NCBI RefSeq assembly: GCF_010548305.1
Contig: NZ_JAAGLV010000014.1
Span: 178,720 to 242,719 of the forward strand
Direction of reading: 5' to 3'
DNA length: 64,000 nucleotides
Origin: Streptomyces sp. SID13031
GTDB lineage: Bacteria > Actinomycetota > Actinomycetes > Propionibacteriales > Kribbellaceae
Part shown: one piece after another, positions 1 to 8,417 of the stretch
How the letters are laid out: each line of letters opens with the position of its first letter
How positions within the stretch are numbered: the stretch's first letter is position 1
Notes under the pieces: generated by a model
The model's database searches: none
Told to the model about the DNA's origin: nothing
The model's input: only the letters and a program-made list of their open reading frames with translations
Program-made: the position numbers and the translations under genes

Positions 1-90
1 CCACCCATCGCCGCCGTCATCGGCCTCGCAGTCGTCCTCCTGCTGGCTGTCCGACGGTCGGTCCGAACCTGGTTCACCCCGGCCGGATAA
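1..90 (+). CDS. C-terminal fragment of a membrane protein (gene cut by window edge)
   Basis: The frame starting at base 1 is open for 29 codons and ends with TAA at 88-90. The residues form one hydrophobic stretch (IAAVIGLAVVLLLAV) followed by Arg-rich residues and a short tail, which is the look of a last membrane helix with a positive cytoplasmic end. The gene is convergent with the next one, with a single base between the two stop codons. Nothing further about its function can be read from this piece. Confidence 0.5.
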   Translation, partial: PPIAAVIGLAVVLLLAVRRSVRTWFTPAG

Positions 91-91
91 G

Positions 92-736
92 TCAGATCAC
101 GGTGAAGTTCAGGGTCTTGGTACCGGTCGGCCCGGTGTCCAGCCTTGCGTTGATGATCACCTGGTACTTCCCCTTGACCGAGAGTGAGTCCTTGGCGAGC
201 TGGAACTTGTCCTCACAGGTCGAGGCTCGGTCGGTGAGGATGGTCACCGAGTCTCGCTTGAGCACCCAGGACGGATAGCACCCTGTGTACTGCTTCATTC
301 CGGAGGCGTCCCGCACTTCGGCGTAGACGTAGGGCGCGAATCCCCTCAAGTACTCGGTCGGCCCGACCTTGCCGGGGCCGCGTGACAGGTCGAGGACGAT
401 CGACAAATCACTCGGTGGTGGCACCGGCGCCGAGGAGGTCTCCTCGACCGGCGGGGCGACTGTCGAGCCGGAGGTCGGGTCGGGAGTCGGCGTCTCGGTG
501 ACCGTCTGAGTCGTGGTGACGGTGACTGTGGTGGTCTGCAGCGCCACGACCGTGGTCGCCGGCGGAGCCGGGTTGATGCCCTCCGGGAGCTTGCCGTTCT
601 GGCCGGCGAGAACGGTGGCCACCGCGCCGGCGAGGATCCCGACCAGCGGAATGACCGCGAGCAGGGCCGGATGCCGATGCCAGGCATCGTCCTTGGCCGG
701 GTTTTCGGCAGGCTGACGCGTCGTCGTCTGGTCCAC
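92..736 (-). CDS. Hypothetical membrane-anchored protein with Thr/Pro-rich stalk and extracytoplasmic domain
   Basis: Predicted 214 aa. Residues 1-22 are a short polar cytoplasmic tail, about 24-44 a single membrane helix, about 55-115 a Thr/Pro/Val-rich low-complexity stalk, and the rest a compact beta-type domain with two Cys residues (in TGCYPSW and STCEDKF) that may form a disulfide outside the cell. The frame is open up to a GTG at 751, but the GTG at 736 is preferred because a GGGGGGAA Shine-Dalgarno-like run lies just upstream of it. I do not recognise the family. It stands alone between a convergent membrane gene and rpmB. Confidence 0.6.
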   Translation of the reverse strand: MDQTTTRQPAENPAKDDAWHRHPALLAVIPLVGILAGAVATVLAGQNGKLPEGINPAPPATTVVALQTTTVTVTTTQTVTETPTPDPTSGSTVAPPVEETSSAPVPPPSDLSIVLDLSRGPGKVGPTEYLRGFAPYVYAEVRDASGMKQYTGCYPSWVLKRDSVTILTDRASTCEDKFQLAKDSLSVKGKYQVIINARLDTGPTGTKTLNFTVI

Positions 737-827
737 TGTGGTTCCCCCCACATGCGAAAAAGTGAAGGCCCCACCTTGGACCCAAAACCTGAGCGGCGTC
801 CATAGCGGAGAGTGACGGAACAGCAGT

Positions 828-853
828 AGGCGCCCGGGAGATCCCGGGCGCCT
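828..853 (-). terminator. Rho-independent-type hairpin downstream of rpmB
   Basis: An 11-bp perfect inverted repeat (AGGCGCCCGGG, loop AGAT, CCCGGGCGCCT) lies 44 bases beyond the rpmB stop. There is no T-run, which is common for terminators in this high-GC group. It could work in both directions. Confidence 0.7.
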
Positions 854-896
854 CTGGGGCCCTACACGGAGGTCGGCCTACTGGAGGCCGGAAGTT

Positions 897-1118
897 CTAG
901 CCGACGACGCGCTGAACCTTGCCCGCCTTGATGCAGGACGTGCAGACCTTCAGCTTCGTGGGCGTGCCCTTGATCATCGCGCGGATCGGCTGAATGTTGG
1001 GGTTGAACCGACGGTTCGTACGAGCCTTGACCCGACGGATCATCGCGCCCTTGCCGAGCCGGGCAACACTTTTGCCGAACATCGGCTTCTTGTCGCAGAT
1101 ATCGCAAACTTTAGACAT
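897..1118 (-). CDS. rpmB: 50S ribosomal protein L28
   Basis: A 73-aa basic protein of the large ribosomal subunit. It begins MSKVCDICDKKPMFGKSVA and carries the two CxxC pairs (C5/C8 and C59/C62) that bind zinc in the C+ form of L28. Length and the central RTNRRFNPN segment match the family. In actinobacteria rpmB is usually close to thiL, a RAM-domain gene, a DUF3515 gene and ddl. Those genes are all within 14 kb here but are separated by accessory genes. Having the zinc form matters because zinc-limited actinobacteria can switch to a C- paralogue; no such paralogue is in this window. Confidence 0.97.
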   Translation of the reverse strand: MSKVCDICDKKPMFGKSVARLGKGAMIRRVKARTNRRFNPNIQPIRAMIKGTPTKLKVCTSCIKAGKVQRVVG

Positions 1119-1191
1119 GATTCTCCGTGTTTAGGGTCGAGACGCCGACAGACCATGTTACACAGCCGGTGATGCGTCCACCAATTCGGTG

Positions 1192-3186
1192 TCAGCCGAG
1201 GTCGGCGGCTGTTAGCCAGGCCACATCCTGGGCCGACAACTCCACCGACAAGCCGGGCAACGAGGTCCGCGTCTCGCTGAGCTGGCGCGGTCCGATCAGC
1301 GGGAACACCGGGTACGGCTGGTGCAACAGCCAGGCCAGCGCGATCGCCGTCGCACCCACACCATACTTGCCCGCCAGTTCCTCAGCACGCCGGAGTCGCT
1401 CGAAGTTGCCGTCGGAGTAGAAGCAGCGCACCAGCTCCTCGTCGGACCGGTCCGCCGGCTTGGCCCGCCCGGTGAAGAATCCGCGCGCCTGGCTCGACCA
1501 CGGGAACAGCGCGACCTGCCGCTCCCGCAGCCACGCCTGGGACTCGTCATCGCTGACATGACGGCAGCCGGCCCACGGTACGTCGTACGCGCGGGCCAGG
1601 CTGAGGTGGTTGCTCAGCAACGTGAACGGCTGCTTCCCATGAGCCTCGGCATACGCGTTGGCCTCGTCGAAGCGCGCCGTCGTCCAGTTGGAGCCGCCGT
1701 ACGCCTTGATCCGGCCGGCCTGGAAATGCGAGTCGAGGACGTCGACGAACTCCCCCACCGGGATCGACTCGTTGTCGCGGTGCATCAGATAGAGGTCGAC
1801 GTGATCCGTCTGCAGCCGCTCCAGCGACTCGAAGAGCTGCCGCGTGATCGACTCCGGGTCGCAGTGCGGCGTGTGCGCACCCTTCCCGATCACGACGAGC
1901 TCGTCCCGGTTGCCGCGCGACTTGATCCACTGCCCGAGCAGCTTCTCGCCGCGCCCGCCGCCGTAGATGTACGCCGTGTCGAAGGTCGTCCCGCCGCGCT
2001 CGACGAAGTCGTCGAACATCGTCGCCGCGTGCGGCAGCGTCAACTGGTTGTCGACGCCCATCACCAGCCGCGACACCTGCTTGCCGAGCCCCGGTACCTC
2101 CCCGTACGTCATCGGCGCATCGTCACGCCGTACCAGCGGCCGCCCGGTCGTGGTCGGGATCAGCACGTCGTCGCGCTCGCTCGAGTACTGCTGCCCGATC
2201 AGCTTGCGCCACTCGTCCTGTACTTCGAGATTGCCGAGCGTGTCGGCCCAGGACATCTCGGGTGCCTGGCGCTGCTCGATCGCCGCCGCGACCGCATCCG
2301 CCTCGGCCGTGTAGATGAAGGCCGGGTCCGCCGAGATGTCGCGCGGCTCCTCCCCCACCTTGTGCAGCGTGATGTGGGTCGGCTTGCCGTCGCCGCCGAA
2401 CCACGGGTCCTCGATCACGAGGTACCCCTCGCTGCCCAGCACCCGGACCCGGTTCTCGTCGCTCAGCCGGACGCCGGTGCTGACCTGGGCGGTCATCCCG
2501 CTGTCGAAGAAGAGCGTCGCGACCGACCACTCGTCGGCGCCGGTCTCGCCGACCTGACCGACCGCGGTCACTGCCGCCGGATCGGCGTACGGCGCTCCGA
2601 TGGCGGCGCCGGCGATCAGCCGCGCGTACGAGACCGGGTACCCGCCTACGTCGAGGATGCCGCCGCCCGCCATCTCGTCGGCGAAGATCCGGCTCCCGGC
2701 GTTGAACGACGCCTGGAACGCGAACGACGCCTGGATCTGGTGCACCTTGCCGATCGCCCCGTCGCGGACCAGCTGGGCGACCAGCTTGGTCTGCGGCAGG
2801 CAGCGGTACATGTACGCCTCCATCAAGAAGACGTCGTTGCGGATCGCGGCCTCGATCATCGCCGCCGCCCAGGACCGGTTGATCGCGAGCGGCTTCTCGC
2901 AGAGCACGTGTTTGCCCGCCTCGGCCGCCTTGATCGCCCACTCGGGATGCAGTGGATGTGGCGTGGCGATGTAGACGGCGTCGACGGTCTCGTCGGCGAG
3001 CAGTTCGTCGTACGACGCGTGCCGGTGCGGGATGCCGTACTTGTCGCCGAACGCATCGGCCGAGGCCTGGCTGCGGCTGCCGACCGCGGCCAGCTCACCG
3101 GAAGCGGACTCCGGGACCTGGCTGGCGAAGCGGGAGGCGATGTTTCCGGTCCCCAGGATTCCCCAGCGGAGCTTGCTGTTCTGCAC
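1192..3186 (-). CDS. Two-domain fusion: Gfo/Idh/MocA dehydrogenase plus aldo/keto reductase
   Basis: Predicted 664 aa in a single frame. The N-terminal half is a Gfo/Idh/MocA oxidoreductase: Rossmann motif GILGTGNIA near residue 10, a CEKPLA motif near 100 with the catalytic-type Lys, then the C-terminal sheet domain to about 345. The C-terminal half (about 360-664) is an aldo/keto reductase with the FDTAYIYG Asp/Tyr, the VVIGKG Lys and the YLMH His of the catalytic tetrad. Both halves look complete, so two NAD(P)-dependent sugar-type redox steps may be linked in one chain; the substrate is unknown. The GTG at 3186 is preferred over the ATG at 3201 because GAGGGGAA lies just before it. A sugar ABC permease remnant ends 35 bases upstream on the same strand, so this was probably the last gene of a sugar-uptake operon. 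Confidence 0.85.
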   Translation of the reverse strand: MQNSKLRWGILGTGNIASRFASQVPESASGELAAVGSRSQASADAFGDKYGIPHRHASYDELLADETVDAVYIATPHPLHPEWAIKAAEAGKHVLCEKPLAINRSWAAAMIEAAIRNDVFLMEAYMYRCLPQTKLVAQLVRDGAIGKVHQIQASFAFQASFNAGSRIFADEMAGGGILDVGGYPVSYARLIAGAAIGAPYADPAAVTAVGQVGETGADEWSVATLFFDSGMTAQVSTGVRLSDENRVRVLGSEGYLVIEDPWFGGDGKPTHITLHKVGEEPRDISADPAFIYTAEADAVAAAIEQRQAPEMSWADTLGNLEVQDEWRKLIGQQYSSERDDVLIPTTTGRPLVRRDDAPMTYGEVPGLGKQVSRLVMGVDNQLTLPHAATMFDDFVERGGTTFDTAYIYGGGRGEKLLGQWIKSRGNRDELVVIGKGAHTPHCDPESITRQLFESLERLQTDHVDLYLMHRDNESIPVGEFVDVLDSHFQAGRIKAYGGSNWTTARFDEANAYAEAHGKQPFTLLSNHLSLARAYDVPWAGCRHVSDDESQAWLRERQVALFPWSSQARGFFTGRAKPADRSDEELVRCFYSDGNFERLRRAEELAGKYGVGATAIALAWLLHQPYPVFPLIGPRQLSETRTSLPGLSVELSAQDVAWLTAADLG

Positions 3187-3220
3187 AGAGGTTCCCCTCA
3201 TCGAGGTGCGGTCAATTGGG

Positions 3221-3345
3221 TCAGAACTTCACGGCACCGGCGGCGATGTCGGCGATGAAACGGCGGCCACCGATCAGGAAGACGCGATCAACGGAATCAC
3301 ACTCATCAGGGCACCCGCCAGCACCACCTTCATCACTGACCGGTT
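3221..3345 (-). pseudogene. C-terminal scar of a carbohydrate ABC transporter permease
   Basis: On the minus strand one frame reads VVLAGALMSVIPLI and then, after a one-base frame slip near 3285, the next frame reads VFLIGGRRFIADIAAGAVKF and stops with TGA at 3221-3223. Joined, these give the last membrane helix and AGAVK-type tail typical of MalG-like sugar permeases. The other 240 or so expected residues are missing, and the sequence above about 3345 shows no permease similarity. It sits in the same orientation just ahead of the fusion dehydrogenase, so it looks like what is left after deletion of the upstream transporter genes. Confidence 0.7.
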
Positions 3346-3350
3346 GGAAG

Positions 3351-3393
3351 TACAGATGTTCAGTTCCGCGAAAATGTGTCTACAAATGTTCGG
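3351..3393. promoter_or_regulatory. 30-bp-spaced direct repeats, possible operator
   Basis: TACAGATGTTCAG (3351-3363) and TACAAATGTTCGG (3381-3393) match at 11 of 13 positions and lie exactly 30 bp apart, about three helical turns. They are in the divergent spacer between the fusion gene and the HAD gene. They may be left from the control region of the deleted sugar operon. No bound regulator can be named. Confidence 0.35.
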
Positions 3394-3496
3394 ACATGGT
3401 CAAGGTAAGCGCAGACCAACTGAACCGGTCAAGGCCCCGTCCGGCGCCCGGCCCCGACCGGTCTCGGACCCGTGAGCGCCTGACAGGATGGACGCC

Positions 3497-4120
3497 ATGC
3501 CGCTCGCGACGATCGATACCGTTCTGTTCGATGCCGATGGAGTCATCCAGCGGCCGACCGTCGACTGGCGGGCCGCCCTGTCGACTTACGTCCCGGCGGA
3601 GTCCGCCGACGAGTTCGTGCTCGACCTGATGGTGTCGGAGCGGCCCTCGATCGCCGGCAAGGGCGACTTCCGCGAGGCGGTGGCCGAGGTGCTGGCGCGC
3701 TGGTCGTCGACCGCGTCACCGGAGGACATCCTGCATTTGTGGAGCGCCTTCGAGGCCGACCCGGTGGTGGTCGGCTGGATCCAGGAGTTGCGCGCGGCTG
3801 GTATCGGCTGTCATCTCGCCACGAACCAGCACACCTACCGCCGGGCGATCATGAACGACGAGCGGCACTACGGCGACTTGTTCGACCAGAGCTTCTACTC
3901 GTGCGACCTCGGCCTGGCCAAGCCCGACCCGGCGTACTTCAAGGCCATCCTGGCCGCGGTGGACCGGCCGGCCGCGTCGACGCTGTTCATCGACGACAAC
4001 GAGCCCAACATCGAGGGCGCCCGCAGCGCCGGACTTCACGCCGAGCTGTACGACCTCTCGCAAGGACATGAGGTCCTGCGCGAACTGCTGGTGCTTTACG
4101 GGCTGACGGTTTCGAGCTGA
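3497..4120 (+). CDS. HAD-superfamily hydrolase
   Basis: Predicted 207 aa, of normal length for a HAD-IA phosphatase. Motif I is LFDADGV (nucleophile D12, D14), the motif III Lys is in GLAKPDPAYF, and motif IV is LFIDDNEPNIEGA, so the active-site set is complete. It should dephosphorylate a small metabolite that cannot be named from sequence. Two in-frame ATGs exist; the one at 3497 is preferred because AGGA ends about 8 bases before it. It is transcribed alone and divergently from the sugar-redox fusion gene. Confidence 0.85.
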   Translation: MPLATIDTVLFDADGVIQRPTVDWRAALSTYVPAESADEFVLDLMVSERPSIAGKGDFREAVAEVLARWSSTASPEDILHLWSAFEADPVVVGWIQELRAAGIGCHLATNQHTYRRAIMNDERHYGDLFDQSFYSCDLGLAKPDPAYFKAILAAVDRPAASTLFIDDNEPNIEGARSAGLHAELYDLSQGHEVLRELLVLYGLTVSS

Positions 4121-4225
4121 GCCACCGCTCAGAGGCCGGCGCGGCCCTTTGCATATCCGCTTCGGGCCGTTCTGGTGATGTGAGGTTTCCGCCTTGTGGA
4201 TAAGGGATTCTGCCCTGTTTCCAGT

Positions 4226-4255
4226 TTGGCTGCAGATCGACTTCGAGCGTAGAAT
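4226..4255 (+). promoter_or_regulatory. Promoter giving a probably leaderless DUF222 transcript
   Basis: TTGGCT (4226-4231) and TAGAAT (4250-4255) are spaced 18 bp. The ATG at 4263 begins 8 bases after the -10 box, so the start site and start codon nearly coincide and no Shine-Dalgarno is present. Confidence 0.55.
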
Positions 4256-4262
4256 CAATCGT

Positions 4263-5708
4263 ATGTTCGATGGTGATGTGAGTGCGCTTTCGCTGACCGA
4301 CCTGCTCGTGTCGGCCGGCGAGCACCAGGTGGAGCGCCACCGGTGCGAAGCCCGCCTGCTCCTGCATGCCGCCTGCTTCGCCGACCTCACCATCCTCAAC
4401 ACCAACGTCGACTCCTCGGCCGGGGCCGGCCGGGAACGCCTGATGGTGTACGGCGGCGAGGGCTGCCCTGCGATCCCCGAGTTCGCCGCCGCCGAGTTCG
4501 GCGCGATGATCGGTATCTCCGCCGGCGCAGCCGCCCACTACATCGGCCAGGCACTGGCCCTTCGGCACCGCCTCCCATTCACCTGGGCCCGCGTCCTGGC
4601 CGGCGAGGCCATCCCGTGGCGAGCCTGCAAGATCGCCGACGCCTGCAAGAGCCTCTCCGCCGAAGCGGCCGCCATCGTCGACAAGCGCGTCTGCTCCGTC
4701 ATCGACACCGTCACCCCACAGCGACTGGCCCGGATCGTGAAATCCGCGGTCTACGAGGCCGACCCTGCAGCCGCGCAGGCCGCCGCGGAACAGAAGGCCC
4801 GCGAGCACGGCGTGTACGTCAGCCAGTCCGACGAACACGGCTCCAAGACGATCTGGGTCCGCGCCGAGGCCGGTGCCGTGATCCGCTTCGACGCCACCAT
4901 CGAACAGATCGCCGAAGCACTCAAAGTCCTCGGCGACACCGCTTCACTGGCTTCCCGCCGCGCCAAAGCAATCGGCATCATCGCCGACCCCTGCTTCACC
5001 GAAGAACTCCTGCTCGAGGCCCGCAACACTCCCCCGGCGCCACAGGCCACACCCGAGCCCGGACCGGACGCTCGGGCCGAGCAGGGTGCGATGGAGCCGG
5101 AACCCGTGCACCCGGGGTCTGAGCGGGAGGATGCGGCTCGGCGTGCCCTCGGCGCCAGGCTGGCCCAGATCAAGCTCGACTCCCACTCCCGGGCCCGCGG
5201 GACAACGGCAGGGACGCGACCGCGACAGACCGAGGTGTACGTGCACCTCACCGACCGGACGCTCGCCACCGGTACCGGCGTAGTACGGGTCGAGGACCTC
5301 GGACCCATGCTCGCCGGCCAGCTCGCAGACCTCGTCGGCTACGGCCCGTACTGCGTCAAACCCGTCATCGACCTCAACGACAACCACGCCATCAGCGTCG
5401 ACGCCTACGAGATCCCCGACCGGATCCGCGAACGCGTCAAGCTCATCCACCCGGTCGAACAGTTCCCCTACGGCACGGCCGAATCCAGCCTGCACATCGA
5501 CCTGGACCACATCGAGCCCTACGACCCCGCCGGCCCACCCGGCCAAACCAGGATCGACAACCTCGCACCCCTGCGACGCTTCACTCACAGGGTCAAAACG
5601 CATGGCAACTGGGCCGCCCGCCGCCTCGATCCCACCACCCTGGAATGGACAACGCCTCACGGGTTCAAGTTCCGGGTCACCCCCGATGGCACCAGATTCA
5701 TCCCATGA
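4263..5708 (+). CDS. DUF222 / 13E12-repeat HNH endonuclease-like protein
   Basis: Predicted 481 aa. An alpha-helical DUF222 region covers about residues 20-300. A C-terminal HNH domain follows: LDHIEPYD supplies the metal-binding His-Asp pair, then NLAPL, THRVKTHGNW and TPHGFKF. Most relatives have a Cys-containing CRRHHR segment after NLAPL; here it reads RRFTHR. These proteins occur in many copies in actinobacterial genomes and their cell role is not settled, with DNA nicking or mobile-element functions suggested. The ATG at 4263 is chosen because of the promoter just before it. Its 3' end overlaps the opposite MFS gene by 52 bp, as if it had been placed beside that gene late. Confidence 0.85.
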   Translation: MFDGDVSALSLTDLLVSAGEHQVERHRCEARLLLHAACFADLTILNTNVDSSAGAGRERLMVYGGEGCPAIPEFAAAEFGAMIGISAGAAAHYIGQALALRHRLPFTWARVLAGEAIPWRACKIADACKSLSAEAAAIVDKRVCSVIDTVTPQRLARIVKSAVYEADPAAAQAAAEQKAREHGVYVSQSDEHGSKTIWVRAEAGAVIRFDATIEQIAEALKVLGDTASLASRRAKAIGIIADPCFTEELLLEARNTPPAPQATPEPGPDARAEQGAMEPEPVHPGSEREDAARRALGARLAQIKLDSHSRARGTTAGTRPRQTEVYVHLTDRTLATGTGVVRVEDLGPMLAGQLADLVGYGPYCVKPVIDLNDNHAISVDAYEIPDRIRERVKLIHPVEQFPYGTAESSLHIDLDHIEPYDPAGPPGQTRIDNLAPLRRFTHRVKTHGNWAARRLDPTTLEWTTPHGFKFRVTPDGTRFIP

Positions 5709-6805
5709 CCACGATTCAGAGGACGACTAACCAGGAACAGGGCGATCAGCAGGGGAAGGGTGATCAGGAAGGCGGTCCGAAGGTCGACGACTCCTGCGAG
5801 CGTGGCGAGGATGGCCGGCGCAAGCAGGATGGCCACACCGGACGCGGAGGCGCCGAGGGCCGCGAGTCGGGCGGAACTGAGTCCTGGGGTGGCGACCAAG
5901 GCCGCAAGAGTGACGGGATAGAGCGGCGCGACACCGATGCCCGCCACCACCAGTCCTGCCGTCACCATGGCCGGGGCGCCGAACAGGCTGACCAGAAGCG
6001 TCCCACCGATCGCCAGGAGGCCGCCCGGCACGACCGGAGACCAGCCAAGGACATGTACCGGCCCGACCGCCCGCCCGACTGCCATCCCGATCGGAAACGC
6101 GCTGCCCAGCAAGGCGGCGGTGGCGATCGACAGCCCCGAATCCAAGAGGCGGGCCACCGCCCAGATCACGAAGCAGAACTCCACCGCGACCGCCAGCACC
6201 ACCCGCGCCCAACCCCGAGCGACCTGCACCAGAACCCGGCGCTCCACACCCATTGTCCGAGCCTGCTGGACGTGAGTCGCGCCAGGGCGTGCGATGACGG
6301 CCAGAACCAGGAGTGGAGGTACGGCGGCCAGCATCGCCAACCGGCCGGTCGAGATCAGCCTGTCGACCGCGCCGATGGCGAGCGGAGCCAGGATGCCGGT
6401 CGCACTGGAGAACGCGTTGACCCGGGTCAGCCGGGCTGCTGCAGTCGGGCCGTTGAGCAGTAGCGGCGCAATCAGGATCAGCAGAGCGCCACCGAGTCCG
6501 ACACAGAGTCCCCCGGCGATGGCCACGCCGTACTGCGGAGCCACGGCGATCAGGACGCCACCGAGCGCGCAGACGATCGACCCGATCCGCAACACGACGC
6601 TGATCGCGACGGTCCTGAGCACCCACGGCCCGATCACCGCGATGACGAGCAACCCCACCGCAAAGGCAGACGGCAGCAACGCGAGCCGATCGGTCGGCAG
6701 GTCCAGATCGCGAGCGAGGACCGCGACACACGCCCCGAGCCCGGCCAGCAGAAACCCGAGCGCCGCGAGCGCGACCCCGATCTCGTTCCCCTCCCGGTTG
6801 CTCAC
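5657..6805 (-). CDS. MFS transporter
   Basis: Predicted 382 aa with about 12 hydrophobic segments and typical major-facilitator features (for example GPWVLR after helix 2 and ASGVAILLAPAILATLAGVV late in the chain). Substrate unknown; the chain is of CynX-like size. The GTG at 6805 overlaps the TGA of the upstream HAD remnant (GTGA), so the two were translationally coupled. The last 16 or so residues lie entirely antisense to the end of the DUF222 gene, which suggests the original stop was lost and the frame runs on into the neighbour. Confidence 0.85.
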   Translation of the reverse strand: MSNREGNEIGVALAALGFLLAGLGACVAVLARDLDLPTDRLALLPSAFAVGLLVIAVIGPWVLRTVAISVVLRIGSIVCALGGVLIAVAPQYGVAIAGGLCVGLGGALLILIAPLLLNGPTAAARLTRVNAFSSATGILAPLAIGAVDRLISTGRLAMLAAVPPLLVLAVIARPGATHVQQARTMGVERRVLVQVARGWARVVLAVAVEFCFVIWAVARLLDSGLSIATAALLGSAFPIGMAVGRAVGPVHVLGWSPVVPGGLLAIGGTLLVSLFGAPAMVTAGLVVAGIGVAPLYPVTLAALVATPGLSSARLAALGASASGVAILLAPAILATLAGVVDLRTAFLITLPLLIALFLVSRPLNRGHGMNLVPSGVTRNLNP

Positions 6806-7134
6806 TCCCCCGACCGGTTCAGGAGCGCGGCGAGCTCGTGAAGGTCGCGCAGGCGGATATCGCCGTCGAGCCCTTTCAACGCTGCTGTCTGAGCGCCCGC
6901 CGCGCGTCCGGCAGCCGGGCCGACCTCGGCGTCTTCGACGACCAGGCAGTACTTCGGGTCGACGCCGAGCGACTCGGCTGCGTGGAGGTAGCCCTCGGGG
7001 GCGGGTTTGCCGTGGGTGATATCCACGCCGTACTCCGAAGCGCAGGTCGTCCACGCGCGTTCGACAGCCGCGTCCGAGGTGACCAGAGTGCCGTCCATGT
7101 CGAACAACACGGCCCGCAGTTGCCGCAACTCCAT
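6802..7134 (-). pseudogene. HAD-IA phosphatase with an internal deletion
   Basis: An open 110-aa frame that keeps motif I (LFDMDGTLV), then at about residue 36 jumps from EYGVD straight to ITHGKPAPEGYLHAAE, the motif III Lys region, and finishes normally with the VVEDAEVG motif IV. The cap domain and motif II (Thr/Ser), roughly 90-100 residues in intact relatives, are gone with the frame kept. The join is at 7020/7021. Such a protein should not fold as a working phosphatase. Start at 7134 follows GGAGG by 6 bases. It shares an operon with the MFS gene, opposite the ROK regulator. Confidence 0.7.
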
Positions 7135-7182
7135 CGATTCCTCCATTAAACTCGTTGTCCGAGGATAAACCCGAGAGGCCCC

Positions 7183-8394
7183 ATGACAGCAAGAGGTGAC
7201 GTGAAACCGGCCGTGAGAGCTGAGCAGCGACGTGGCGAGCGCCGTGGACAGTGGCAGACGGCTGCGGACGTGCTGGCCCAGGTCGCCCGGCAGCCCGGCA
7301 TTACCCGCGCCGCCGTGGCCAAGGAGCTCAAGCTGAGCACCAGCTCGACCACTGAGGTCACCGCTCGCCTCCGGGACCTCCAGCTCCTCACCGAGACGCC
7401 AGCGCCTAGCCAGGGCCGCGGGCGGCCGACGACAGTACTGCGCCCGCATCCGCGGGGCCCGGTGATCCTGGCGATGGAGCTTCAGCAGGCTGACTGGCAG
7501 AGCGCAGTGGTGTCGCTGGACGGCGTACTGGTCGACCAGCAGTCCACGCGCCACCGCAGCCGCCGGCCGGACGCAGTACTGGCTGTACTTCGAGCTGGCG
7601 TCGAGCGGGCCAAGGCGCAGTACGGCGATCGCCTGCTGGCCGTAAGCCTCGCCGTTGCCGGGACTGTCCGGGAGAACCGGCTGATGCAGGCGACGACGCT
7701 CGGGTGGAGCGCACTCGACCTCAGCCCGGTAGTAGCCGGCACAGGTCTACCGCTGCTGGTGGGGAACGACGCGACGCTCAGTGGAGTCGCCGAGGCGCGC
7801 ACTGGAGCAGCAGCCGGGGCCGGAACCGCCCTGCACCTCATCGTCGAGGTAGGAGTTGGCGGGACGCTCATCCTGGACGGCATCCCAGCTAGCGGGGCTA
7901 CTGGCGCCGGCGGCGAGTACGGGCACATGCCGTTCGGCGACCGCAGCCGCTCCTGCCCATGCGGCGCCCGCGGCTGCTGGGACCTCGAGATCGACGGCCG
8001 CGCCCTCGCCCGTCATCTAGGTGAGTCCGAGCCCGACGACCCGTACGGCTACGCCGAGACCCTCTTCCAGCGACTCGACGAGAAGCCGGTCGCCCGTGCG
8101 GTCGACCTAGTCACGGCTGCACTCGCGGCAGGCATCGCCGGCCTGGTCAACGCCTACGACCCTGAGGTGGTGACACTGGGCGGCCTGGCCATCCCACTCC
8201 GAGCCGCCGCTCCCACCACCTTCGCCACCGCTTACCTGGAAGGCCTGATGACCTTCCACCGCGTCAGCCCACCCGCGGTCCTCGACTCGACCCACCAGGA
8301 GACCGGTCCCCTCCGGGGCGCAGCCGCCCTCGGCCTCGACCACATCACCACCTCGACCGCGCTGGCGGCTTGGTCAGACAGACCAAGCCACTAG
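7183..8394 (+). CDS. ROK-family transcriptional regulator
   Basis: Predicted 403 aa. A winged-helix DNA-binding region at about 25-85 (ITRAAVAKELKLSTSSTTEV) precedes a ROK sugar-kinase-like fold with GEYGHMPFG and the zinc-type motif CPCGARGCW. The first position after CW is Asp-Leu-Glu rather than the usual Leu-Glu. NagC/XylR-type regulators of this kind sense sugars or sugar phosphates and repress nearby genes. It is divergent from the HAD remnant-MFS operon with only 48 bp between starts, so it probably controls that pair and itself. CTCG-N5-CGAG in the spacer is a possible half operator. Confidence 0.88.
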   Translation: MTARGDVKPAVRAEQRRGERRGQWQTAADVLAQVARQPGITRAAVAKELKLSTSSTTEVTARLRDLQLLTETPAPSQGRGRPTTVLRPHPRGPVILAMELQQADWQSAVVSLDGVLVDQQSTRHRSRRPDAVLAVLRAGVERAKAQYGDRLLAVSLAVAGTVRENRLMQATTLGWSALDLSPVVAGTGLPLLVGNDATLSGVAEARTGAAAGAGTALHLIVEVGVGGTLILDGIPASGATGAGGEYGHMPFGDRSRSCPCGARGCWDLEIDGRALARHLGESEPDDPYGYAETLFQRLDEKPVARAVDLVTAALAAGIAGLVNAYDPEVVTLGGLAIPLRAAAPTTFATAYLEGLMTFHRVSPPAVLDSTHQETGPLRGAAALGLDHITTSTALAAWSDRPSH

Positions 8395-8417
8395 GAACGG
8401 CTCAGCCCGCTACAGGC

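Noticed and set aside
1321..3258. A 645-codon plus-strand frame antisense to the fusion dehydrogenase
   Set aside because: It mirrors a clear gene on the other strand, is Arg/His-rich with no domain pattern, and has no Shine-Dalgarno.
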